Shown: positions 1 through 7,261 of the stretch, piece by piece | How positions within the stretch are numbered: the stretch's first letter is position 1 | Layout: each line of letters starts with the position of its first letter | Source: an uncultured Opitutia bacterium | Lineage (GTDB): Bacteria > Verrucomicrobiota > Verrucomicrobiia > Opitutales > Opitutaceae | Assembly: GCA_937952235.1 (NCBI GenBank) | Contig: CALFZM010000113.1 | Coordinates: forward strand, 1-13,502 | DNA length: 13,502 nucleotides | Reading direction: 5' to 3' | Made by a program: the position numbers and the translations under genes | The notes under the pieces: generated by a model | The model's input: the letters and a program-made list of their open reading frames with translations, nothing else | What the model was told of the DNA's origin: nothing | Database searches by the model: none

Positions 1-492
1 GCTCCTTCATCCTGAGCATCCGGTTCATCCTGTCTCCTCCAGTTCGCTCGCAGGTACTCGATTTCTGTCCGAGCGAGTTCTTTTTGGACAGGATGAACAG
101 GAGGTACAGGATGACTCGCTACCCCGCTCCATCGTTGCTCGAGCTTGCCTCCCAAGGTGGAGCCGCCTGTCCCCAGGCGGCTGAAGTTCGGCAGATCCTA
201 CCGCAGCAGCTTGAGGACAAGCTGCTCCACCTTTCCTGCGACCCCGGCTCCTTCATCCTGAGCATCCGGTTCATCCTGTCTCCTCCAGTTCGCTCGCAGG
301 TTCTCAATTTCTGTCCGAGCGAGTTCTTTTTGGACAGGATGAACAGGCGGTACAGGATGACTCCCCACCCGGCTCCATCGGTGCTCCAGCTTGCCTCGCA
401 AGGTGGAGCCGCCTGTCCCCAGGCGGCTGACCTTCGAGGGACGCGCCCGCAGCAGCTTGAGGACAAGCCGCTCCACCTTTCCTGCGACCCCG
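1..492. repeat. 246-bp tandem repeat, two full copies
   Basis: Copies at 1-246 and 247-492 align without gaps and agree at roughly 92% of positions by eye; the first may begin left of the window. Each unit holds three palindromic modules. (i) A roughly 28-bp imperfect inverted repeat reads TTCATCCTGTC at the left and GACAGGATGAA at the right, with an inner TCGCTCG/CGAGCGA stem. (ii) The hairpin AGCCGCCTG-TCCC-CAGGCGGCT lies in 156-184 and 402-430. (iii) The hairpin AGCAGCTTG-AGGA-CAAGCTGCT is perfect in copy 1 and has one mismatch in copy 2. Long reading frames cross this region on both strands, but they follow the repeat and encode no recognisable protein. No gene is supported in 1-633. It resembles the composite palindromic (REP/BIME-like) repeats of Verrucomicrobiota and Planctomycetota; the mobilising enzyme is not visible here. 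Confidence 0.9.
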
Positions 493-628
493 GCTCCTTC
501 ATCCTGAGCATCCGGTTCATCCTGTCTCCTCCAGCTCGAGTTCTTTTTGGACAGGATGAACAGGAGGTACAGGATGACTCGCTACCCCGCTCCATCGGTG
601 CTCGAGCGCGATTCGCAGGTGGAGCCGG
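493..628. repeat. Truncated third copy of the 246-bp repeat
   Basis: This copy starts like the other two but lacks about 30 bases of the inner loop of module (i), joining CTCCAG directly to CTCGAGTTC. It ends inside hairpin module (ii), just after GGTGGAGCCG. The break lies a few bases beyond the stop codon of the convergent inositol monophosphatase gene at 634. The array therefore sits directly against that gene's 3' end and could form hairpins in its transcript. Confidence 0.85.
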
Positions 629-633
629 CGGGA

Positions 634-1638
634 TCAAAGCAGCTCCGCCAGCAGCCGCCGCAGGACCGGGCGGATCCGCCGGGCGAGCACGGGATTGGCG
701 TAACCCATCCAAGCGACCGGTGTGGTCGTGTCCAGCGGCAGCCGCAGTGGCCCGCCCGCCGGCGCCTCCACGACGCACCCCGCCTCGTGCGCAATGAGCG
801 CCGTGCAGATGTCGTAGGGATGGCAGCACAGGCTGGCGGCGGAGTATCCCAGTTTCGCGTACGCCAGCGGACGCAGGTCGCCGAGCATCCGGTCATGGCC
901 GGCGATGAGTTCATACAACTGGCCGCCGGTGGAAATATACTGGTCGTCGAACACGAGCTGGCCTCCGTCGCGCCCCAGGAGGCCGAGCTCCCGCCACAGC
1001 GCCTCCTCCAACTGCCCGAGCAGCGCCTTGCCCTCGGGAAAGAAGCGCGCGAGCGACGCGAAACCGTGCTCGAAGCCGCGGGCCGACGACGGGCGCGGCT
1101 GCCAGCGGCCCCGGGTCCCGCGCGCCAGGTCATGGCGCTCGGCACGCACGCCCGCGCCCCGCACCGCGCTGAGCTGGTCCGCCCGGTCCTGTTTCGACAC
1201 CGGAAGCTCCGTCATCGCCGCCACCACGATGTCGGCGAGCCTTGTGCGCCCGCCGTGCTGCGGCGCGAGTCCGGCCAGGATGAAGGCGGAACGCTTGTCG
1301 TACATCACGCCGCGGGTGCCATCGATCGGATCGAGAATGCATTTCCAGGCGGTCCGGAGCACGGGCGTGCCGCGGGGGAAGGTGACAGGATCCCCTTCGA
1401 GCCCCTCCATCACGAGCTCGACCGGCTGGGTGCGGGGCCAGTGCGCCTCGAACCACTCCAGGATCGCGGCCTCGCTCAACCGGTCGATGTGATAGATCGT
1501 GTCCGCGGCCGTCACGCCCGCGATCCGGGCAAAATGGCGCGCCTGGTGTCGCCGGGCGGCCACGATCGTGTCGCGAATGTGCGCCTGCAGCCCGCACAAC
1601 CGGCGCCGGGCGAGTTCAAGCTCGGCGGCGCGAGTCAT
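634..1638 (-). CDS. Inositol monophosphatase family protein
   Basis: A 334-aa member of the Mg-dependent, Li-sensitive phosphatase superfamily (inositol monophosphatase, CysQ, fructose-bisphosphatase relatives), expected to hydrolyse a small phosphomonoester in the cytosol. The superfamily metal-binding motif DPIDGT is at residues 103-108 within LDPIDGTRGVMYDKRSAF, with an upstream acidic ELVMEGLE at 74-81 that may supply the first metal-ligand glutamate. The C-terminal motif appears as PYDICTALIAHEAG at 274-287, giving the third metal ligand. The protein is longer than a classical IMPase (about 265 aa), with extra sequence between the motifs, so the substrate cannot be assigned. No Shine-Dalgarno precedes the ATG at 1638. 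It lies 94 bases downstream of the HU gene in the same direction and ends against the repeat array. Confidence 0.85.
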   Translation of the reverse strand: MTRAAELELARRRLCGLQAHIRDTIVAARRHQARHFARIAGVTAADTIYHIDRLSEAAILEWFEAHWPRTQPVELVMEGLEGDPVTFPRGTPVLRTAWKCILDPIDGTRGVMYDKRSAFILAGLAPQHGGRTRLADIVVAAMTELPVSKQDRADQLSAVRGAGVRAERHDLARGTRGRWQPRPSSARGFEHGFASLARFFPEGKALLGQLEEALWRELGLLGRDGGQLVFDDQYISTGGQLYELIAGHDRMLGDLRPLAYAKLGYSAASLCCHPYDICTALIAHEAGCVVEAPAGGPLRLPLDTTTPVAWMGYANPVLARRIRPVLRRLLAELL

Positions 1639-1732
1639 GGCATGGAGCGGCCGGGGCGCACCGCCGTGGTTCCGCCCGCCGCGCCGGTCAAGCCGCGAAC
1701 CCGCCTCGCGCCGACGTGCCGGCAGCGGCGGT

Positions 1733-2008
1733 TCACGCGAGGGAGCGCAGGTCGGTGCCCGGCTTGAAACGGATGGTCTTCATCGCGCGAATCTTCATCG
1801 GCTCGCGGGTGTGGGGATTGTAGCCGTTGCGGGCCGGCCGCGTGGCGATCGCGAAGGTGCCGAAGCCGACCAGCGAAACCTCCTTGTCGCGCCGGAGCCC
1901 GCGTTTCACGGCGGCCAGAACGGCTTCGGTGGCACGCTCGGCGGCCGCCTTCGAAGTACCGTTGCTCATGATCTTTCGTACTTCGTCAACCAAGGCAGCC
2001 TTGTTCAT
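1733..2008 (-). CDS. HU/IHF family DNA-binding protein
   Basis: A 91-aa nucleoid-associated protein of the bacterial HU/IHF family, which binds and bends DNA as a dimer. The start MNKAALVDEV (ATG at 2006-2008) gives the canonical family length of about 90 aa; the reading frame stays open upstream, but the added N-terminal sequence does not look like the family. The signature region is clear: GFGTF, then an arm of the form RPARNGYNPHTREP followed by MKIRAMKTIRFKPG. The usual G-R-N-P of the arm is replaced by G-Y-N-P. No Shine-Dalgarno is seen before this ATG. It lies downstream of the 71-aa gene with a 181-base gap, so it may have its own promoter. HU versus IHF subtype cannot be decided from this sequence alone. 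Confidence 0.93.
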   Translation of the reverse strand: MNKAALVDEVRKIMSNGTSKAAAERATEAVLAAVKRGLRRDKEVSLVGFGTFAIATRPARNGYNPHTREPMKIRAMKTIRFKPGTDLRSLA

Positions 2009-2189
2009 GGGATCAGCGGAGGGAGCGAGCGAAGAAACCGCCTTCCCCGCGGTCAAATCCATTCTCCGCCTCCACGGCGCGAAGCCGCGGCCCGCCCGCA
2101 CCCTTTCTTCCGGGCCCACGCCCTGCTCGTTCGAACGTGCCGGCGTTCCCGCCGTGCCTTCGCGCCACGTGCACCCATGCTCCGGATCG

Positions 2190-2405
2190 TCAAGCTGCCG
2201 GCGGATGCGGGCGCGCGGGGACCTCGCCGGCGCGGCCTTTGATCACCACGTCAAGCAGACCGCGGAGCGCGGCCTCGCGCGACACTCCCCGCTCGGCGGC
2301 CAACTGGTCGGCACGTTTGAGGAGCTGCGCTGCCATCGTGGCCGCCTGCGCCGGCGCGGCCCCGAGGCGCTCGCAGAGCTGCGAGAGTTGTTCCAGCTCA
2401 CTCAT
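2190..2405 (-). CDS. Small conserved-type protein coupled to ygfZ
   Basis: A 71-aa protein of unrecognised function. Its start overlaps the stop of ygfZ as ATGA (2402-2405), which argues that it is genuinely translated and translationally coupled. The sequence is mostly predicted helix (MSELEQLSQLCERLG and LLKRADQLAAERGVSREAAL), with a proline-rich tail EVPARPHPPAA. There is one cysteine and no membrane segment or signal peptide. The VSREAALRGLLDVV stretch could be a small helical hairpin, but no family is assigned. A chance open frame in GC-rich DNA is the alternative; the exact stop-start overlap makes that less likely. Confidence 0.6.
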   Translation of the reverse strand: MSELEQLSQLCERLGAAPAQAATMAAQLLKRADQLAAERGVSREAALRGLLDVVIKGRAGEVPARPHPPAA

Positions 2406-3319
2406 GGCACCACGTTCATGCGCACGTTCGCAGGGCCGCCCGGTTCCAGGCCGAGGGCCGTGCCGGCCGGAGTATGCATGAGCGTGAGCATCGCCAGGCC
2501 AGTCCAGCCGCCCAAGCCGTCGGCCACCGCCGAGCGCAGTTCGCCCACGACGCGGGGACCGGCCAACAACGGCGCCGGCAGCGTCGGCGGCACCGGTCCA
2601 TCCCCCTGGACCCGCTGCAGCCGTCGCCGCACCTGACCCATGGACTTCAGCCGCGCCATGACCTCCTGGCCGAGGTAACAGCCCTTGGTGTAGGAAATCG
2701 CGACCGTCTCGAGCCCGGCTTCGTTGGGCAGGTCGCCCGGACCGACCTCACGCGGGATGGCGGGAATGCCGGCCATGATGCGGCGCCGTTCGCGTTCCTC
2801 CTCGCCGACGACGCTGCCGACCGCGCGCAGGGAGGCCGCCCACTCCGGCTCGCCGGCGGCGAGCGGCGCGATCCATTCGACGCTCCGTTCCGCGGAACGG
2901 CGACCCGGAAACACCCGCGCCGGTCCCGGGGCCGCGGCCAAGAGGGCGTCGGCCCCGTCCCCCATCACGGTGAGACCGGTCCAGGCCTCCGTCTCGTCGG
3001 TGAGGGTGACATCGTCGGCGATGACGTGACTTTCGAGTCGTTCACGCACCACGGCCGCAGGGGAGAAATAGCTTCCGACGAGAAACGTTCCCGGCGCATC
3101 GCCCGACAAGATGAAACTGTCGGCCAGCACCCGGCCCTTCACCGTCAGCCACAGGCCGTACACCGCCCGCTCACGGGCCAGCTCCCGCAGGTCGTTCGTG
3201 AACTGCCCTTGGAGGAAGGTCGCGGCGTCGTCGCCGGAAACCCGCAACCAGCAGGCCGGTCGCCACGTGAAAAACGCGCTGGAAGTAGAAAAGTTGATAG
3301 GCATTAAGCTGCTATACAT
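2402..3319 (-). CDS. ygfZ: YgfZ/GcvT-like folate-binding Fe-S maintenance protein
   Basis: A 305-aa protein of the YgfZ (COG0354) branch of the GcvT aminomethyltransferase fold. YgfZ proteins bind tetrahydrofolate and support the synthesis or repair of certain Fe-S enzymes in the cytosol. The diagnostic motif K-G-C-Y-x-G-Q-E is present as KGCYLGQEVMAR at residues 212-223, including the conserved cysteine. The N-terminal GcvT-like part contains FLQGQFTNDL (35-44) and LTVKGRVLADSFIL (58-71). Two starts are possible: ATG at 3319 (MYSSLMPINF) or ATG at 3304 (MPINF); neither has a Shine-Dalgarno, and the shorter form fits the usual family N-terminus slightly better. It is divergent from DAHP synthase and shares an ATGA overlap with the next gene. 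Confidence 0.9.
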   Translation of the reverse strand: MYSSLMPINFSTSSAFFTWRPACWLRVSGDDAATFLQGQFTNDLRELARERAVYGLWLTVKGRVLADSFILSGDAPGTFLVGSYFSPAAVVRERLESHVIADDVTLTDETEAWTGLTVMGDGADALLAAAPGPARVFPGRRSAERSVEWIAPLAAGEPEWAASLRAVGSVVGEEERERRRIMAGIPAIPREVGPGDLPNEAGLETVAISYTKGCYLGQEVMARLKSMGQVRRRLQRVQGDGPVPPTLPAPLLAGPRVVGELRSAVADGLGGWTGLAMLTLMHTPAGTALGLEPGGPANVRMNVVP

Positions 3320-3347
3320 TCAAAGGTTGAGAAAAAAGTGGTAGAAT
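3319..3347 (+). promoter_or_regulatory. Candidate sigma-70 promoter for the aroG leader
   Basis: TTCAAA (3319-3324) and TAGAAT (3342-3347, five of six to TATAAT) are separated by 17 bases in the AT-richer divergent gap between ygfZ and DAHP synthase. Transcription would start near 3354 and pass through two hairpins before the gene. The match is to a general consensus only and was judged by eye. Confidence 0.35.
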
Positions 3348-3412
3348 TTGAAAACTCCGCATTGACGCAAGCTCACCCCGGGCTATTCCTAGGCCCATCA
3401 AGTTTAACACTT

Positions 3413-3429
3413 CTCCCGCCTAGCGGGAG
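3413..3429 (+). other. Leader hairpin upstream of the terminator
   Basis: CTCCCGC-CTA-GCGGGAG is a perfect 7-bp stem followed by TTTT. It lies 24 bases before the strong terminator in the same leader. It could be a weak first terminator or a structural element of a leader RNA. Confidence 0.5.
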
Positions 3430-3453
3430 TTTTGGGGTAACTAAGAAAGCAAA

Positions 3454-3492
3454 GGCCGGTCGCTTAGGGGTAAGCGACCGGCCACTTTTTTT
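3454..3492 (+). terminator. Strong intrinsic terminator in the DAHP synthase leader
   Basis: A perfect 13-bp stem GGCCGGTCGCTTA / TAAGCGACCGGCC with a GGGG loop is followed by AC and seven T. On the plus strand this is a textbook rho-independent terminator. It lies 85 bases before the DAHP synthase start and has no annotated gene upstream on this strand, so it should end either an attenuated leader or a small RNA of about 140 nt. CTAAG at 3441-3445 could pair with CTTAG at 3463-3467 and disrupt the left arm. Confidence 0.85.
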
Positions 3493-3577
3493 GTCCAAAT
3501 TCGGCGGAGTCACGAGGGAGGCAGCACTGGAAGGCAGGCTTGCGCGCCGCAACGGCGGCGAGCCAATCTGGCAGTTC

Positions 3578-4633
3578 ATGCAAAAAACCTCGGATATCAA
3601 TGTCGTCGAGACCCGAGCCCTGCCTTCTCCCGCGCAGCTGCTGCGGGAGGTGCCCAAGACCGATGTCCAGGCCGAGTTTGTGGCGCGGGCGAGGCGCGAA
3701 ATCCACCGGCTGATCTTCACTGACGAGAAACGGCTGCTGCTGATCGTCGGCCCGTGCTCGATCCACGACGTGAAAGCCGGCCGCGACTATGCGGTGCGTC
3801 TCGCCGAGCTGGCGCGCGCGGTGGCGGACCGCGTCATGATCGTGATGCGGGTGTATTTCGAGAAGCCGCGGACGACGGTCGGCTGGAAAGGCCTGATCAT
3901 GGATCCCCATCTGGATGGGTCCCACGACATCGCCACGGGCCTGCGGACCGCGCGCACGTTCCTCCGTGAAGTGCTCGACCTGGGGTTGCCGACCGCCACC
4001 GAGCTGCTGGATCCGATCACGCCGCAGTACATCGCGGACCTCATCTGCTGGTCGGCGATCGGCGCCCGCACGGCCGAGTCGCAGACGCACCGGCAGATGG
4101 CGAGCGGCCTCTCGATGCCGCTCGGCTTCAAGAACGGCACCGACGGCTCCATCCACACGGCGATCAACGCCATCAAGGCCGCCGCACAGCCGCAGACTTT
4201 CCTCGGGATCAACCTCGACGGGGCCGCGTCGGCGATCGTCACCCGCGGCAACCCGGATTGCCACGTGGTCCTGCGGGGCGGGACGGCGGGTCCGAATTTC
4301 TCCCCGGCGCACATCGCGCAGACGGAGGCGCTGCTGGCGAAGGCCGGCCTGCCCAAGGCGATCCTCGTCGACTGCTCGCATGACAACTCCTCCAAGCAAC
4401 CCGCGCGTCAACCAGAGGTGGTCCACGCGCTCCTGGCGCAGATCGCGGCCGGCAACACGTCGATCATGGGCGCGATGATCGAGAGCAACCTCGAGGCCGG
4501 CAACCAGCCCTTTCCCCAGCCGAAGGAGCAACTGCGCTACGGCGTCTCGATCACCGACGGCTGCATCGACTGGGCCACGACGGAACGGCTGGTGCGCGAT
4601 GTCCATGCCGCCCTCGCGCCGCGCTTCGCGTGA
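3578..4633 (+). CDS. aroG: 3-deoxy-7-phosphoheptulonate (DAHP) synthase, type I
   Basis: A 351-aa enzyme that condenses phosphoenolpyruvate and erythrose 4-phosphate, the first step of the shikimate pathway to aromatic amino acids. It matches the E. coli AroF/AroG/AroH class along its whole length: LLIVGPCSIHD (54-64), MRVYFEKPRTTVGWKGLI (90-107), GARTAESQTHRQMASGLS (162-179), GFKNGTDGSIHTAI, VDCSHDNSSKQ (264-274) and ITDGCIDW (325-332). The expected metal ligands are Cys60, His268, Glu302 and Asp327. The ATG at 3578 gives the normal length of about 350; the open frame upstream runs through the leader terminator and is not credible protein. There is no Shine-Dalgarno. The isozyme type (Phe, Tyr or Trp sensitive) cannot be read safely, so the symbol is by class. 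The leader terminator suggests attenuation. Confidence 0.95.
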   Translation: MQKTSDINVVETRALPSPAQLLREVPKTDVQAEFVARARREIHRLIFTDEKRLLLIVGPCSIHDVKAGRDYAVRLAELARAVADRVMIVMRVYFEKPRTTVGWKGLIMDPHLDGSHDIATGLRTARTFLREVLDLGLPTATELLDPITPQYIADLICWSAIGARTAESQTHRQMASGLSMPLGFKNGTDGSIHTAINAIKAAAQPQTFLGINLDGAASAIVTRGNPDCHVVLRGGTAGPNFSPAHIAQTEALLAKAGLPKAILVDCSHDNSSKQPARQPEVVHALLAQIAAGNTSIMGAMIESNLEAGNQPFPQPKEQLRYGVSITDGCIDWATTERLVRDVHAALAPRFA

Positions 4634-4660
4634 GTGCGGACGAAAAGCAGTTCTTGCGTG

Positions 4661-4677
4661 CGACCGTCCCTCGGTCG
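4661..4677 (+). other. Short hairpin between aroG and mdh
   Basis: CGACCG-TCCCT-CGGTCG is a perfect 6-bp stem in the 67-base gap. No T tract follows, so it is probably not a terminator; it could be an mRNA stability or processing element. The GGAG just after it is too far from the mdh start to act as an ordinary ribosome binding site. Confidence 0.35.
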
Positions 4678-4700
4678 TGGAGTAAACCCCCTTCGTTCCC

Positions 4701-5684
4701 ATGAAACCACCCATTCGCGTCGCTGTCACCGGAGCCGCCGGCCAGATCGGTTACTCCCTCCTCTTCCGCATCGCGTCCGGCGCGATGTTCGGCTCCGACC
4801 AGCCGGTCATCCTCCAGTTGATCGAAGCGCCGATCGAGAAGGCGCTGAAGGCGCTCGAGGGCGTGGCGATGGAACTCGATGACTGCGCGTTTCCGCTGCT
4901 CAAGGGCGTGGTGCAGACGTCCGACGCGAACGTCGGCTTCAAGGATGCGAACTGGTGCCTGCTCGTTGGCGCCAAGCCGCGCGGCCCGGGCATGGAGCGC
5001 GCCGACCTGCTGAAGGACAACGGGAAGATCTTCATCGAACAGGGTCGGATCATCGACGCCGTCGCCGCCGCCGATGCCCGCGTCGCCGTCGTGGGCAACC
5101 CGGCCAACACGAACTGCATGATCGCCGCCTCGCAGGCGAAACGACTCTCCCCGGATCGCTTCACGGCGATGGTGCGCCTCGACCAGAATCGCGCGCAGTC
5201 TCAGCTCGCCAAGAAGGCCGGCGTCGATCTCACCGCCGTCCAGAACATCTTCATCTACGGCAACCACAGCCCGACGATGTTCCCGGCCTTCGCCCACGCC
5301 ACGATCAACGGCCGCCCCGCCGCGGACGTCATCAATGACGCCGCCTGGCTGCAGGGTCCGTTCTGCGAGATCGTCGGGAAGCGCGGCGCGGCGATCATCG
5401 CCGCCCGCGGCGCCTCGTCGGCCGCGTCGGCCGCCAACGCCCTCGTCGATCACGTGCGCTCCCTCGTCACCCCGGGTGCGATTCACTCCATCGCGGTGAA
5501 GAGCAACGGCGCATACGGCTTCGACGCCAACGTCTGGGCCGGCATGCCGGTCCGCACCACCACGCCCGGCAGCTACGAGGTCATCACGAGTTACGCGATG
5601 GATGACTTCGCCAAGTCCAAGATCGCCGCCACCAACAAGGAACTCGTCGAAGAACGCGCGTTCGTGGCCGAGATGATCAAGTAA
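4701..5684 (+). CDS. mdh: Malate dehydrogenase
   Basis: A 327-aa NAD-dependent malate dehydrogenase of the type 2 (cytosolic-like) family, interconverting malate and oxaloacetate in the TCA cycle; the length is standard. The Rossmann motif is TGAAGQIGY (10-18). The substrate arginines lie in AKPRGPGMER (91-100), NPANTN is at 133-138, and LDQNRA (160-165) carries the Asp-Arg pair. The catalytic histidine is His189 in YGNHSPTMFP. It follows DAHP synthase by 67 bases on the same strand and ends before a strong terminator, so the two may be cotranscribed, although they belong to different pathways. No Shine-Dalgarno sits at a normal distance from the ATG. Confidence 0.97.
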   Translation: MKPPIRVAVTGAAGQIGYSLLFRIASGAMFGSDQPVILQLIEAPIEKALKALEGVAMELDDCAFPLLKGVVQTSDANVGFKDANWCLLVGAKPRGPGMERADLLKDNGKIFIEQGRIIDAVAAADARVAVVGNPANTNCMIAASQAKRLSPDRFTAMVRLDQNRAQSQLAKKAGVDLTAVQNIFIYGNHSPTMFPAFAHATINGRPAADVINDAAWLQGPFCEIVGKRGAAIIAARGASSAASAANALVDHVRSLVTPGAIHSIAVKSNGAYGFDANVWAGMPVRTTTPGSYEVITSYAMDDFAKSKIAATNKELVEERAFVAEMIK

Positions 5685-5704
5685 GGGCAGCGTGCCCCTC
5701 CGCC

Positions 5705-5737
5705 TGCGGCGCCTTCACCGGGCGCCGCATTTTTTTT
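5705..5737 (+). terminator. Intrinsic terminator after mdh
   Basis: A perfect 9-bp stem TGCGGCGCC / GGCGCCGCA with a 7-base loop is followed by eight T. It is directional for the plus strand. The last bases of the T tract overlap the TAA stop codon of the convergent 231-aa gene, so the two transcription units meet here with no spare DNA. Confidence 0.9.
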
Positions 5738-6431
5738 ATCGAATCAGCCCGTTCAACGCCTTGCTGATCTGAAATGCGCCGCGCACGGCGGCAAAGGCGT
5801 CCAGCAGTTCCGCCGGCCCGGCTCCGCGCGGAAAAACCACGTCCAGGGTTGCGCCGGTGCACCGCACCTCCGCCTCGACGCCCTCGACTCCGATCGTGCA
5901 CTCCCGGCAGTCCGACGGATAATGGACGCCGAGCCCGGCCTCGCCGTCCAGCGCCTCGATCGCATCGACCACCGCTTCCACCCGCGCCCCTTGCTTCAGG
6001 GCGAACGATATTTCCGTGAAACGGCCGGCAAAGATCCGGGCAAACGCCTCGCGCCGCGCCAGGTCGGCGTCGCGCAGCTCACGCAGCGTCGTCGTGACCA
6101 CATACTCCGCGGGTTCCGCCTCCTGGAGCGCATAGGCGAGCTCGAGCGAAAAATCCCGCGCGTTCAGCACCGCGAGCGGGCTCGCGACCGTGAGGGTGAG
6201 ATCCCGGCGCTTGTACTCGAGGCCGGTCCGCACCTCCTGAAACAAACGCTCGGCCTCCCCGGCCAGTTCGGCCGCGCAGATCTTCGCAAGGAACCCGCTC
6301 GTCGCCGCATTGACCGCGTCAGGCAGGCTGTGATGCCCCTTCTTGAAACCCGCGAGCGACTTGACCGCCCCGCTCGAGCGCCCGACGAACGCGATGCCTG
6401 CGATCACGCGGGAAGGGAGTGGCTCGGTCAT
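5736..6431 (-). CDS. Conserved-type protein of unknown function
   Basis: A 231-aa soluble protein that I do not recognise. There is no signal peptide or membrane segment. It starts MTEPLPSRVIAGIAFVGRSS and has a lysine/histidine patch SLAGFKKGHHSLPDAV at 25-40, then a mixed alpha/beta middle with VTTTLRELRDADLARREAFA. A cysteine pair D-C-R-E-C lies at 174-178, with further cysteines at 52 and 191, which could bind metal or form disulfides. The ATG at 6431 lacks a Shine-Dalgarno. It is convergent with mdh and lies 85 bases downstream of the small membrane protein gene on the same strand. The opposite strand is also largely open, but this frame has the more natural composition. Confidence 0.65.
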   Translation of the reverse strand: MTEPLPSRVIAGIAFVGRSSGAVKSLAGFKKGHHSLPDAVNAATSGFLAKICAAELAGEAERLFQEVRTGLEYKRRDLTLTVASPLAVLNARDFSLELAYALQEAEPAEYVVTTTLRELRDADLARREAFARIFAGRFTEISFALKQGARVEAVVDAIEALDGEAGLGVHYPSDCRECTIGVEGVEAEVRCTGATLDVVFPRGAGPAELLDAFAAVRGAFQISKALNGLIR

Positions 6432-6516
6432 CGGTCCGCCAGCAAACCGCGGACGTCCGCTCCCGCCAGCCCGAAATCGCCGCCTTTCGGGCGGCCCGCC
6501 GCCTCCGTCGCCCCGG

Positions 6517-6783
6517 TCAAACCATGCGCTGGTCAGGACGAGCCCCGCGGCGCACGAGCGCCACGATGCCCACGATCAGCAGCACCGGCACCCACAACGG
6601 CGCCAGCAGCACCACGAGCGCCATCAGCGCCGCGCCCAGCGCCGCGAGCAGAGGCAGTCCCAGGACGGCGAGGCCGAGCAGCGTCGTGGCGAGCAGGCAC
6701 CCGAAGGCGAACATCTCCGGCAGAAACTTCACGGCCAGGACGGCGCCCAGCACCAGGAGCAGGAGCTTCAGGAATGCGTTCAT
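6517..6783 (-). CDS. Small hydrophobic membrane protein
   Basis: An 88-aa protein, almost entirely hydrophobic, with about three predicted membrane helices: roughly residues 4-20, 26-48 and 52-77. The tail RRGARPDQRMV is positively charged and probably cytoplasmic by the positive-inside rule. The start MNAFLKLLLLVLG (ATG at 6783) is chosen because the longer upstream frame overlaps the divergent Nudix gene and reads as low-complexity antisense. No family is recognised. It is divergent from the Nudix gene and upstream of the 231-aa gene. Confidence 0.6.
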   Translation of the reverse strand: MNAFLKLLLLVLGAVLAVKFLPEMFAFGCLLATTLLGLAVLGLPLLAALGAALMALVVLLAPLWVPVLLIVGIVALVRRGARPDQRMV

Positions 6784-6852
6784 GACCGGAATACCCGCGT
6801 GAGCGCGAAAAGTTGCAAACCGGCGCCGCGGACCGCTCTGATCCGGTCCCGC

Positions 6853-7248
6853 TTGAGCACCTCCCCCGCCGTTCCCGTCGTATGCGCCGTGATTCTGGAC
6901 GACGCCGGTCGCATCCTGCTCGCCCAGCGCCCCGCCCACAAGCACCTGCCGCTCAAGTGGGAATTTCCCGGCGGCAAGGTCGAACCCGGCGAGGAACCCG
7001 CCGCCGCCATCGCGCGGGAAATCCGGGAGGAACTCGGCTGCGAGGTCGCGATCCTCCGCGCCCTGCCGCGCTTCACCCATCAATATCCGAAGACGCTGAT
7101 CGAGATGATCCCATTCGTCTGCCGGCTCGCCCCCGTCAGCCCGCCCCCGTGCCTGCACGAACACGTGGCGGTCGCCTGGGTCCCGCGAGACGAACTGCAT
7201 TCCTACGACCTAGCCCCCGCGGACTGGCCGATTCTGAAATCTCTCTGA
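6853..7248 (+). CDS. mutT: MutT-like Nudix hydrolase (8-oxo-dGTP diphosphatase type)
   Basis: A 131-aa Nudix protein. MutT enzymes hydrolyse 8-oxo-dGTP to the monophosphate and cleanse the nucleotide pool. The Nudix box G-x5-E-x7-REUxEExGU is complete at residues 41-63 (GGKVEPGEEP, then REIREELGC), preceded by WEFPG as in E. coli MutT. The C-terminal APADWPILKSL also resembles the MutT end, where the protein contacts the base. The start is uncertain: TTG at 6853 gives the family length and the N-terminus MSTSPAVPVVCAVILDD, while GTG at 6799 would add 18 residues. No ribosome binding site decides between them. Other small Nudix substrates cannot be excluded. Confidence 0.85.
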   Translation: MSTSPAVPVVCAVILDDAGRILLAQRPAHKHLPLKWEFPGGKVEPGEEPAAAIAREIREELGCEVAILRALPRFTHQYPKTLIEMIPFVCRLAPVSPPPCLHEHVAVAWVPRDELHSYDLAPADWPILKSL

Positions 7249-7261
7249 GCTCAAACAGAGG

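Noticed and set aside
1..628. CRISPR array
   Set aside because: The units are 246 bases and similar throughout, with no short repeat/unique spacer alternation and no cas gene.
84..829. Long open frames on both strands across the repeat array
   Set aside because: They repeat with the 246-bp period, run on both strands at once and have no protein family character; they are a by-product of stop-poor repeat DNA.
547..1767. 406-codon plus-strand frame opposite the inositol monophosphatase gene
   Set aside because: It is rich in Arg, Ala and His with no motif, and the opposite strand carries DPIDGT and the other phosphatase motifs; typical antisense shadow in GC-rich DNA.
3338..3577. N-terminal extension of DAHP synthase from GTG 3338
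   Set aside because: It would read through both leader hairpins and the terminator and has no family similarity; ATG 3578 gives the standard length.
3464..5486. Long minus-strand frames opposite DAHP synthase and malate dehydrogenase
   Set aside because: Both are antisense to strongly recognised enzymes and contain no motifs of their own.
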